From positions 2,879,340 through 2,943,339 of the forward strand of contig VWZX01006814.1 of NCBI GenBank assembly GCA_013399015.1: DNA of 64,000 nucleotides, written 5' to 3'. The position numbers and the translations under genes were made by a program. The first letter of the stretch is position 1. Every line of letters starts with the position of its first letter. Positions 11,544-21,905 of this stretch are shown one piece after another. The notes below the pieces were generated by a model. The model saw only the letters and a list, made by a program, of their open reading frames with translations. It was not told the origin of the DNA and did no database searches. Origin of the DNA: Galbula dea (taxonomy: Eukaryota > Chordata > Aves > Piciformes > Galbulidae).

Positions 11544-12298
11544 CTGTGGTATGTTGGTTTGCTTTTCTTTGTGATGTTTACCCATACAGATTTCGTTGCT
11601 TCTGCTGTTTGCTCCCGTTCTATTGTTCCTGTGTTGGTACCATTGTGTAGCTGCCTTAGAAACTTGTATAGTTCAGCCTGTTCCATACTACCTACAGTTG
11701 CTACGGTATAGCCTGTGTTTAGTTTGTTGGGTAGCAGCTATATTGGGTAGATAATCTTGGAGCTCACTGGAGGCCCCTTTTGTGCAACTAAATAACTCCT
11801 GTCTACTAAGGTAGTAAAACTAGTTTCTTTACTGGGAATGTTTGAACAGGCAAAGGGGGCATTGCCTGGCATCTTTTCTCTGATCCTGAAAAAGACCTAG
11901 GTCCGGTATTAGCTGATTCTAACCCACGTTCAGGGCCAAAACCAGCGGAATATGACCCAGTGATGAATGATCCTACTGTGCTGAAAAATGCCAAGAAGTG
12001 ATATTCTATTAGATGCTGAAGCCAGAGGAGCATAACAGCTGGTGTTATTTGAATGCTTTTACAACTTGAAGGAGCATTGCCTACCCAGACTGTGTCCCCG
12101 ATTTCATTTATACTTCTGTGCCTGCAAAACCTGACAGAGCAGTACATCTGAGAGTTGCAGTAGAAATACTTATGAAGATAGAAGTAGCTATTTTTAAGGC
12201 TATTGCTTAATTTTTAACATAAAGCTCTCTTTTAAAGCTTCAGTAAGTGCAGATTTTTTTACCAGTAGTACTGCAAACCTGTGCTGTAATATATAAAA

Positions 12299-12339
12299 TA
12301 TAACATATACAAGATATTAATATATTAATACATGTTATA
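12299..12339. repeat. AT-rich nested inverted repeat
   Basis: A perfect 16-bp palindrome, TATTAATATATTAATA (12315-12330), is enclosed by 8-bp inverted arms TATAACAT (12299-12306) and ATGTTATA (12332-12339). It could extrude as a cruciform. It may be a remnant of a small inverted-repeat element or chance in AT-rich DNA. No target-site duplication was identified. Confidence 0.45.
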
Positions 12340-12962
12340 GACCGATATACGTATTTGTGTCTACCTTTATTAAATATGTATAAGATCTTTTTCTACAACT
12401 TTGAAACTTTGAGGTCATGGCAACATTCAAGAATCAAGTGTCTGATTATTTTCCTGTGATTTGAGAGGATCTTTTTTAGAGGAGGACCTGTCTGTGTGGG
12501 AGAAGAGCAATGCCCTTAGGTGCTCTGCTCAGTGGTCACCCTTTGTATGAATGTGCCATGTGGTTTCCTGCAAGCCACCTGATGTTAGGCCACTTAAAGA
12601 CAAGACTTGTAGCCTTGCTTGGTGATCTAAAGCCATGGACATGACTCTATGACCAGATAGCGTTGTTCTGAGTCATGCTTGTGAAGATAGATGCTTGTGA
12701 GGGAGAAGAGGCTTTTCTTATATAAACAGAGGTAGAGTCTCTTGCATATGAATTCATGGTAAGCTGGGCTGTGCTCCTCTAAAGCCCTCCTTCAGTTGCA
12801 GAGTTACCATCAAGATGTGGTCCATTGACAACTGGCGCTCTAAAAGTAGTGGTTGAGCTTCTTCTGAGACTTGTGTACAGAGGAAGGTAAATTGTGGTTT
12901 GGTGCTGGCTGGTGGGATAACACAACTTGGTGATGATGTGGCTGTGTAGGACTGTGTGTGTG

Positions 12963-12991
12963 TGATACCTGCATGTATCATGTAGGTATCA
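12963..12991. repeat. Hairpin with 13-bp arms
   Basis: GATACCTGCATG (12964-12975) and CATGTAGGTATC (12979-12990) are reverse complements with one mismatch, separated by TAT. One more flanking T/A pair extends the stem. It is too short to be a microRNA precursor by itself and no longer stem is visible around it. Confidence 0.55.
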
Positions 12992-13765
12992 TCCTCTATG
13001 TCCACGTATTCTGTGTGTTCATGATGGTTTACCATGGTTCATGGTCTTTGCTGTGAAAATACTGCTTGACTCTCAGGTATATTTCTTGATGCTATGCTTT
13101 GGACAAACAGAGACCTTTAAGCCGAAGTGCTTGTGCTGTGACTGTGTATTGCTCTGAGGGAAGGCTCATGCCTGGGAAGCATTACCACAGCCCTGGGGAA
13201 GTGGGCTGCTCTGCAGGCTAAGTTTGAAGCTCAAATCACAGTACAGCCACAACCCTTCATGAAAAATCCTGATCAGAGTTTGGACCCATGATATTTAAAT
13301 ATGTCTGTGGTAATATAATCAGGTGCCACCCACTACTCAGCTTCGAAGCTGATCCTAAAATAACCTTTGGTAGCATGACACATACCAAGCTTCCCTCCCC
13401 TCCTGTTTAGTCTCCTATACACAGCCCCAGTGTAATGTTTATATGACAGTCATAAGGAAGGCTCTGGAGGTGTATCCAGTCCTTTTATGAGAGCTTGACA
13501 CGACATCAGTTTCTGCATGTATCTTCCATGCTCCTTGACGTTGTTGTCTCTGCCATGCTTTCGGTTTTGAAATGAGGAAAAGTGCTATGGAGCTGCTCCA
13601 TCTCATTGATGGGGTGTGATCTTCCACTCTCCCAACCTGCTGTGACTGCTCAGTGTCCTTTGTGAGAATGCATAATTTGAACTTTACCTTTTCTCCTTTC
13701 CTTCCCCTACTGATTTTTCACAAGAATAACAAACCATAAATGGATGTTAATGGTACCATGCACCA

Positions 13766-13837
13766 TGTGTGTGTGTGTATGTATATATATATATATTTTT
13801 ACATGTATATATACGTACACATACGCACATGTATATA
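13766..13837 (+). repeat. Compound TG/TA microsatellite
   Basis: (TG)n passes into (TA)n, then imperfect CATGTATATATACGTACACATACGC-type sequence with alternating purine and pyrimidine. Such tracts are typically polymorphic and can adopt Z-form or cruciform structure. Confidence 0.88.
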
Positions 13838-14500
13838 GAGTAGAGAGAGACTGTTTGGTTGCTAAGAAGATTTTATTGGCATAAATTTGAAATATTTACG
13901 AGTGGCAAATTCACTGGTGAGATTATACAAACCAGTCTAAATGAGCTCTGAAGGGCATTTATAACTCCTTCAGACAACCAGCCTTTCCGTTTATGCCAAA
14001 GGGGTTTAACTCTGGAATGATAAGGGTAGGTGTTGTGTGGCTGCAGTATGGAGTTGTCTGTAAGTAATGCCACTTTTTTAAAGTGACAGTCCTAGGTGGT
14101 CAGTCAGTCTACTCTTAAACTCTTGAGAGACCATAGGTAGCAGCGGTATTTCTCAGGTGATTTACTAGAGTTTGATGGGCAGCTTCCCTAGCTGGGTGGT
14201 GGAATGCAACTTCTTGGGCAAACCCTGGTAATGCTGCAGACTCGAAGTGCTTACAGAGGGCATGCAAGAAATGTTACTTAAAATCCTTGCTTTTCTTTGA
14301 CCAGCAGCTTGAGGGGGAAGAGGAGGAGGGCAGGAAAGTGTAAGAGCAAAGAATGAGAAAATACCTTTTTGTAATAGATTTAAACAAAATATCGAAGAAA
14401 CACTGGCAGATTGAAAGCTGTTTGGAGGGGTTTGCATGTTAGAAGTAGTCCCAGCTGACAAACATTGCTGAGCAAAGTTCAAGCAAAGAGGCCAAAGGTG
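13838..14500. other. Noncoding stretch
   Basis: Open frames at 13873-14073 and 14165-14482 (minus) are unremarkable. No repeat family is recognised. Confidence 0.6.
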
Positions 14501-15330
14501 CAGCAGAAATATAGTTTGTCAGATTGTTGCTGAAATAAATGAACATTATTCATGGAATAATCATAACTACGTATATGGCATAAATACAGTCGCTGAGTGG
14601 TGCCACAAAATACTTAATGGCTTGTAGTCATTGTGCCTTTTGACCTGGAAGGAAAAGGGTGTGATCCTGTTCCAATTATAATCAACGAACCTTGCTATTG
14701 ATCTATGTGAGACTTTGAATGCAGAGAGTAGGGACGGATAATGTGGAGTAATGGCTGGGGGAGCAAGTCATTGATGGACTGGTCTGTTTATTTAGATCTG
14801 ATAGTAGCATAGCACTTGGTGCTCACTTGCTTTGCGATTTTTAATGTATTGTCTTAAATCCCAGCAAGTGTTTAACAAGGCTGTGCCCAGTAATTTTACA
14901 AGTAGCTTTAGTAACTTATTCATTGTGTAAAAACGTTCTGCACAAGAGCTGAACTGCTAGGAGAGGTAGAGAGAAGGTATGGCACCCTGTTCAAGAGGAC
15001 ACTTCGCTTGGCAGAGGGATGATGTTCCTTATCTGTAGTCTGGCTTGCTTTTTAATGTATTTTTATTGGCTAATCAATGTACAATAGGAATCCACTCCCT
15101 AGTCAACTTAAACACCACTTAATTGAGAAATAAATGATAAACCCATTATGCTTTGCTAGTAGAGAACATTTCAGAGTGATTATGGATGCTCTGCTAAATT
15201 TTTTGGCATCCATTGAGTGAGACTAATTGCCTTCCCTCAGGGTGGCTCCACAAGCTCCGGTCACATCCTGGCCTTGATGAAGCCAATGGGAGTCTTAATT
15301 TTTTTAATTATTAATTATTATTTTAATGAG
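14500..15330. promoter_or_regulatory. Candidate conserved noncoding block
   Basis: About 800 bases are largely free of simple repeats. They carry many AT-rich homeodomain-, POU- and MEF-like words: AATAATCATAACTACG near 14556, ATTATAATCAACGAACC near 14676, TTATTGGCTAATCAATG near 15063 and CACTTAATTGAG near 15116. A short tail at 15265-15300 resembles one arm of the old palindromic repeat (GAAGCCAATGGGAGT) and an AT-rich tract at 15296-15326 ends the block. Conservation is inferred from texture and motif density. Confidence 0.3.
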
Positions 15331-18300
15331 GGCCATTGTATACCAGCCTTTGTCTCTGATGTTTTGCTTTCTCCTGAAAGCAGGACCTACTTTTATTGCT
15401 ATGTCTGTTTAGTTGGCTCTTGGCCAAAGCTCTTTGCGTGGCGATACGGATGCTCTCCGTGTCTCTGTATTGAGTCCCTCTGCATTGGGAGGCTGGTTTG
15501 CTGAGGGCTATGCCAGGGGATGGCCATACCAGAAAACCCTTAAAGCTGTGGTGGCTCTTCAGCTGGTTGGGTGCCCTCCGCTCTTTCCAAAGAGACTGAC
15601 CTTAGCTTCGCTCACATCACTAGCTGCCTGAGCTCACCCACCACGGGAGAGTGGTTCCAGTGCAGTGATCCATGCAGCTCTGGGACAGGACTCTGACAGC
15701 TTGGAAAAGCTGGATTTTTTTCAGATCTAGTCTCTTGCAAGCGTGGTGCGTGCCCTTCAACAGCCAGTGGAGTTAGCAGTCACAGTGGATATCCATGAGC
15801 CTGTTAATGAGGAGCTGGATGAGGGAGTGCTGCGTCAGAGAAGAGCAGGGCAAGCTTTGTTTAATCAGCTTCTCAAGTCCAGTCTCTAGCTATGACAACT
15901 GATTTGCAACAGAAGCCATCAGGGCAAGCTAGGATACAAAAGCCTGAGGATGTATTATTCTGCTTGACTTTGAGGCGTTGCGCTGGCTGCTAGTGATAGC
16001 TGAGACTTATTAAATTAAAGAAAAAAAAAATCCACTTATTAGGTGCTCTGCTCAGTTCCTGCTCACTGTGTAGACTTTAGGCTGTGCTGCACCCAGGGCT
16101 GCGTCCAAGGCACCGTCATCACTGATCTCTTTTTATGCCAGGACATCAACCCGACACCTGTGCTCCATGGCTGGAGCTGAGCCTGCTTGGTGATAGAGTA
16201 GGAAGTCTCCTCTTCTGAGGGATTATGACCTGGGAAAGGTCTCCCTGTTTTGGAAGAGAGAATAGATATGTAAAGCATTGAGAAACTTTCCAGTTGTCTT
16301 CATAATTTCTTGGACGTTGGTGATTGATGCTTCCTGGTACTATTTGAGTTTGTCTCTGTGGGACTTTTGGTCCCCATTTGCTTTTGCAACTATTCTGACT
16401 ATTAGGGAGTTGTGTGCTCTTATTTCTGCTCTGCTCAGCCCCATGCTAGGGGGAACAGGCTGCATGCAGTTTATAAATACGTATTTATTATTTTGAGTGA
16501 TGACTGAGAGAGAGGCTATTTCCTGGCTGTGAATGACTGGCTGGAAGAGTTGGAATCCACTGGCTCTAGGGTGCCAGGCAATGCCCAAACCTAGAAGTTG
16601 TCATTACTACTTTTTTTTTTTTCTCCTGTTATGACCCCTGCCCTTCTCTCCCATGCAAACCTGTGCCTTGTTCCCATGCCAGCTTGACAAAAATAAGCAT
16701 GCTGTTAAGATCCCCTCCTCCCCTGGCCATGCAACTGAGTGGCTGGTTTGCACAAGGATACAAATAGCTTTGCTGCCTTGTTGCAGATAAGGGTGATAAG
16801 GGTCTGGCCTGGAGACATTGCCCCATACCCACAGCCTTTAGTGGGACAGGAGTAACGGTTGCAAAATTGGGTCCCAATTCTTGCCACAGACTTGTCTTCT
16901 GCTACCTCTTCCTTGCCCAGCCTGCCTGGGTCAAGCACCGGGAGCAGGGTGGAGATGCTGTGTTCTCTTTCTATCCACTAATCTGCTGCGTGTTTGGGAC
17001 TTTTTCAGAGCTTGACAGGGGCAAATCACCACATGATGGGCTTGTGTGGAAATTGATGTCTTTGACTGGTTTTGGGAGTTTTTCAGTGGGTGCTTCTGAG
17101 ATCTTGGGGAAGCCCTCCAAGGGAATGACCTGTGGGATTGATGCCAACTGTACTTTCAGAAGTGACCCGAGGCATTTGGAGCCATTCCCGGTATTCAGAA
17201 TTATACTGAATTACCAGCATGATGAAAAAAAAGACAAAAAAAAAAAGTAGAATTCCCAAATGTATGTCGTCCAAAGATTGTGTGAGCTATTGTAACTCTG
17301 CTTCAAAAAGTACCCAACAAAAAACCCCAGCGGATTGATTTCAGCTAAGCATCAGGCCATGATGAATTTGATTTGTTTCTGTATATAAGCCATGTATCGG
17401 AATTAAAAGATGAAAATGAAAGAAGTACTTGAAATTTTTTAGAGGGGGCACACAAAAGGCAGTGATGTTATTAGAACAGAAAATGCTAACCAGAGTCAGC
17501 ATACAGTACACTGTAATTTTTTTCCAGGGCATTCATTTGTATCTGATTTAAATTTTAGTGTAGAGAAACAGAATTATGTTTTCCAGGTTACAGTAAGGTT
17601 TTAGTGTATCTGCTTTCTATTTGTGCAGAATTTCCCCTTGCCACCTCCAGAAGGAGAATATTTCATATACCATTAACTACTTTTTGATCTGAACTTAATC
17701 AACTTCTTTTATAATGTTTAGAGGTTTTTGTGGTGTTCTAGTATTGGCTTTGAAAATCTTTAGTCATTGGTGTCTTGTTGTTCATTAAGTGTGTTTTAAT
17801 TTTTAAACCAAGACTTCTATCTAAATGTTGGTTTCTTGTGGTGGAGACCTTTTTCTAATCATGGAAAGACATCCTACGTTTTCTTTCAGCCAACTAGCTG
17901 AATTTCTCAGTTAAATGATGCACAACAAGTAGCACTGTGTGTTAGTGTATAGTTTGAGAGAAAATTGTACTGTGAAAAATCTATTAAAGTGATTTTTCTT
18001 TCTCTTCCTCTAAACTAGAAAGAATAAAACTAGTCTAAGAGATTGATAACATTCATAGTTAATAGTATAGCTGCTGATGTATGTGGCTGTTTGACATTAT
18101 CAGTGCTGTGTCCTGGATAATCCCATGTTTGTGGAGGGACCTGAGAAATGTGAATGTAGCATTAGATTAACTTGACCTCAAGAAAGCGATGTTCCTTTTA
18201 GTTTGAAACAAGCTTTCTTGAACAGATTTGGAGAGGCAAATTATGTCTTGTCTAATTGGCAAAGTCAGCCCTCCAAGATATGCATGGTATTTGTGAACTC

Positions 18301-18541
18301 AGAATGCACGAGTCTGACTGCAAATATTTTGAATGCTATTATGTGAGCTAGAAGCTGAAGCATTTAACTAAAAACTGGAAGTCATGGTGGTTCTTCTCTA
18401 TCTCTCCTAATATGTCGAAATCTGATGCTAAAGCTTTTGAGTGCTGGCTGCCCAAGAAGCTTCATGCCCAAGATGCTCAGCTTTTTGCAATTGCCTCTGG
18501 AGACACTGACAGCTTTGTGGATGTTGTACCTATCAGAAGAT
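15331..18541. other. Noncoding stretch
   Basis: No gene is supported. Overlapping frames of 60-127 codons at 15217-15631, 16278-16938 and 16867-17250 have no motif, and the last ends in a Lys run encoded by A-rich DNA at 17222-17248. An 11-base A run (about 16020-16030) and a T run (about 16611-16622) are the only simple tracts of note. The 17260-18540 part is unique AT-rich sequence. Confidence 0.6.
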
Positions 18542-18613
18542 AGTGTCATTTTAGCATCTAGACTTGTCTCTCCGCTTGAGTGTCATTTTAGCATCTAGAC
18601 TTCTCTCCTCTTG
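18542..18613 (+). repeat. Tandem duplication, 37-bp unit, two copies
   Basis: AGTGTCATTTTAGCATCTAG starts at 18542 and again at 18579. The copies differ by a few bases near their ends (CTTGTCTCTCCGCTTG against CTTCTCTCCTCTTG). This is a recent local duplication rather than a known repeat family. It may vary in copy number between individuals. Confidence 0.9.
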
Positions 18614-18949
18614 AGTTTACACAGCTGCAAAGCCAGGGTGGCTTGCTCCTTCCTTGCAGGCTGCTGTGTTTTGAGTTTGGGAATTGGTGTGAGGCGCATG
18701 TGTGCGTGTGCAAGTCCTTTCCAAACTGCTGCCGATGTCTTGGGCAAATGTTGTGCAAGCCCAGGTCCCCCAGCAGTTTGCCATTAGCTGTGGTGTAACT
18801 AGAGGGCAGAGGAGCTTGCATGGTCCAGCTCTGCCCCAGGCTTCTCCTCCCAGGGCACTCACTGGGCAGTGGGATAATTGTGTCAGTCGAGTTCTAGCTT
18901 TTTTCCAGTAAGTATTTGTCAATTGAAATTGAAGAATTGTAAGCACAAT
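18614..18949. other. Noncoding stretch
   Basis: Mutually overlapping open frames on both strands (18588-18821, 18617-18946, 18702-18911) show no domain. No repeat was recognised. Confidence 0.55.
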
Positions 18950-19290
18950 TCATCTTAGCGTACAGAGAGCAGCGGGTGTGAGCAGCTCTGACTGGGACCA
19001 GACATTGACATACGGGCTGTCATCAAACTAATTGTTGTTTGAATTACCTGTTATGATCCGATGACAAATCTGCTTCGCTCCTGCCACTGGAGCAGAAAAT
19101 GTAGCTTGAATTGGCGTGATGTTAGCAAGTGTAAACTGTACTTCAACAAGATGGATAAACCCAATTAGGGGGCAGACCTGTAGAGAGAAAATCCATTTAA
19201 ATCTCGTAATGTTAAGCAGAGCTGTGTTTAATTCATTTGGACCAATTTGGGAATGATGTATGAGTGTTGGTGAACATTAGTCAAAGGGAG
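18950..19290. promoter_or_regulatory. Strong candidate conserved noncoding element
   Basis: This repeat-free block has the texture of an ultraconserved-type enhancer. Homeodomain cores ACTAATTG (about 19027), AATTACC (about 19042), CCAATTAGG (about 19161) and TTTAATTC (about 19228) are interspersed with scattered CpGs (TACGGG, ATCCGATG, TTCGCTCC, TGGCGTG, CTCGTAA) that decayed intronic DNA tends to lose. It lies in AT-rich noncoding DNA with no exon nearby. Of the candidate elements in this window I rate it highest, but only an alignment can confirm it. Confidence 0.4.
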
Positions 19291-21825
19291 AAGGCCTAGG
19301 GAAAGAGATGCAGTGCTCAGGCAGGATGGCAGAGGAGAGCTGCACCGTTTCAGCAGTTAGTGCTAATGGCTGGGGAAGGCTAAAATGACAAAAAGATGTA
19401 CTGACTGCTGGTACAAGAACAGCCCAGTGTAAATGAACCAATAAGAGAAACATATGGAGCAGAAAGAAGGTGTAGTATTTTTCTTAAAACTATTGATCTC
19501 TGCAATTGAGAAGGAAATATATATAAATTGAAAGCAGCATGTTGTTGTTTATTGGGTTTGTTTTGTTTTGTTTTTTTTTCTAACTGCCACAGGAAGTGTG
19601 GAGGATTTTTTTTACACTCCACCCCCCTCCAATTTTTAAAAAAAGATTTGTCAAAATGTAGGGAAGGGGAAAAGACTTTCTGTCTTATTATTTGTATGTA
19701 AACAAAAGGTAGAAATTGATCACTTCCTCGTGGTTGTTCTTAGTGCTGTGGTTGCTTTGTGGGATGTGTTTAGTGTGTCCTTATTCAGAGGTTTTCCAGC
19801 TATGGCTTTCCATATTTTAGAAGAAAATAAAGCATCACGTTGTGCAGGCAGATTGATTGACATCTTCCAGAGGATGTGGATGTTGTACAGTAATGGCCTA
19901 AGAAGCTGTTACTGCTTATTTATTGGTTTAGTACCTAAAATGTGCACACTAGGCAGTTGTCAAATGCCAAAGAAGATACAAGTGAGCAATTTAATGAAGA
20001 AATTGTTTTGGCAATGTGAAGGAGTTAAACAATGAATATACTTAACTCTGTTTGTGGTCTTCAGTGGGTTCCAGCAAAGCTAGCCCACACGCACATGTTC
20101 TGTCTCATTTTGGACAAAAATTGAAATAATATTTTCTTCTGTTACTCATTTAAGGCCCTTTCCACAAAACTTAAGGTAGTGAAAAAGTAGGCAGCATTCT
20201 TATTTGCATCCATCTTTGCCCATGCATGCCTCAGTTTGTATCCACTTGCTTCCATCTCATCATCACAGTGCTGCACTCTACTCCTGAAACCCCTGGGAGC
20301 AAATAACGTGGAGAAGGGAACTTCTCCCAAGGTATGGGTCACCAAGTTTGGCTATTGAGGTCAGATAGCTGTGATGTTTGTAGAGGCTGCTAAAGCTGGA
20401 GTGAAATAACTAGCTGATGATGTGCAGACCTTAGCAAATCTTCTAGTACTTCCTCGTTTCTGGTAAACCTGAAAGCTCTTTGCAATAGCAAAACAGTTTC
20501 TGCAGGATTTTAAATGAAGTACAGTGAAAAGAGATTTGTCTTAATTTTTAGTCATCTATCCTTCAAAGCATATTAATTTTGGAAGGCATGGTTTCATTTT
20601 GGTATCTGTTAAATTTAAGCTGTTAAATATCATCTACATGATTCTGTTTCTGTACTTGGGACTGAATGAGTAGCACTTCATCATAATGAAGAGAGATCTA
20701 TCAGCCTTTTTGGGAAGGCAGGTAGACCTTGTTCCTATTTTGTCCTGAAAGTCCATTTAGCCTCAGTGAGAACAAGTTGAGAAAGGCTTGCTTTAAGGGC
20801 ATCAGAGAGATCTAGCTCCAAGTTGTTTAAAAGGCCTTAGGTCTAATTCATATGTTCATTGCATCATGAGGACATGGTGGTGCTGGCAATGTGGTAATGG
20901 TAAAAGGATCAGTGTAGTTCACTGTGAGCTGTGATGCTGAGGTATACTGGCATTGCTTAAAGTCTGTGTGTAGGTAGGTCCTTCTGGAGAGTCTGGAAGA
21001 ATCTGTATTAAAACGACAATGTATATAACATGCCATGAGTGTCACACGAGCTCATTTCTGGCACTGTCACTGTGGGCAAGCCCTGTCACTCACCCCTCCC
21101 CTTGCTGCAGGATCAGCAAGGACAACTAAAAAGCTCTGGGGACTTCATGGTAGCTACTCTTACATTGTCAACACTTCCTCTTCTAATCCCTGCTCTGAGA
21201 ATAACCAAATATTCAGACTTAGCAACTGTTTTTCCTGCCTAGTAACTTCATCTCCCACAATGTCTGCCTTTGAGAATGTGTCTGGATTGCCCAGTGAACC
21301 ACTTTGTGTATGTGAGTGTGTGTATGTGGTTTCTTTTTCTCCCCTTGTGGGTCATTCTTTAATTCCCCCCAAAAAAATCCTGCCAGTTGCTGTGCTTTAG
21401 AATTGCTTAATATTTTTATTTAATTATGGAATAGTTTTTATTCTTTTTTTTTTTAAAAGAAAACCTTGAAGTGCAAACAAGGAATTGAGGGGCTCTTGGT
21501 GTCTTGGAATGTGTGCACATTGCACAAGAATGTGGGGTTTATGCTTATTTAAAAGGTCACAGTTTGCTAAATGAGGTGACCCGTCTGCTGGATCCTAGAT
21601 GCTGACATAGGATTCACTCTTCCTTTGCAGACTATAGGTCATAGTGAATGTGTGTATTGTAAGGATGTAATACATATCCTGAGACTATCCTTTAAGAAAC
21701 ATCATTCAACTAATAAAGGATCTTGTTTAAAAGGGGAGGAAGGATGCAGAAGTTGTTGAACTCAAAGGGTTAAGATGACTGTTGAATATTACAGACAATC
21801 TGTTTTGTCCTTTAGGCTGGTTGTT
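19291..21825. other. Noncoding stretch
   Basis: No gene or repeat family is recognised. Open frames at 19380-19622 (minus), 19730-20035, 20142-20345 (minus) and 21035-21400 have no known motif. Short T runs lie at about 19570 and 21446-21454, and a (GT)-rich patch at about 21305-21330. Confidence 0.6.
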
Positions 21826-21905
21826 TCTGCCTCAGTTTGCCCATCTGTGAAATAAATAGGAGTAACATTGCTTACTTAATACTTAGCCTGAGGCAGAAGG
21901 TCATA
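21826..21905 (+). mobile_element. MIR-type SINE fragment
   Basis: TTTCTGCCTCAGTTTGCCCATCTGTGAAATAAATAGGAG followed by TTGCTTACTTAATACTTAGC matches the diagnostic 'CCTCAGTTTCCCCATCTGTAAAATGGG' region and downstream core of MIR-type elements shared across amniotes. The tRNA-related head is not visible here. Confidence 0.75.

Larger units (their letters stand above)
11544..13765. other. Noncoding stretch with two secondary-structure motifs
   Basis: No gene is supported. It holds an AT-rich nested palindrome at 12299-12339 and a hairpin at 12963-12991, both listed separately. Open frames at 11806-12147, 12754-13035 and 13439-13627 (all minus) show no domain. Confidence 0.6.
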
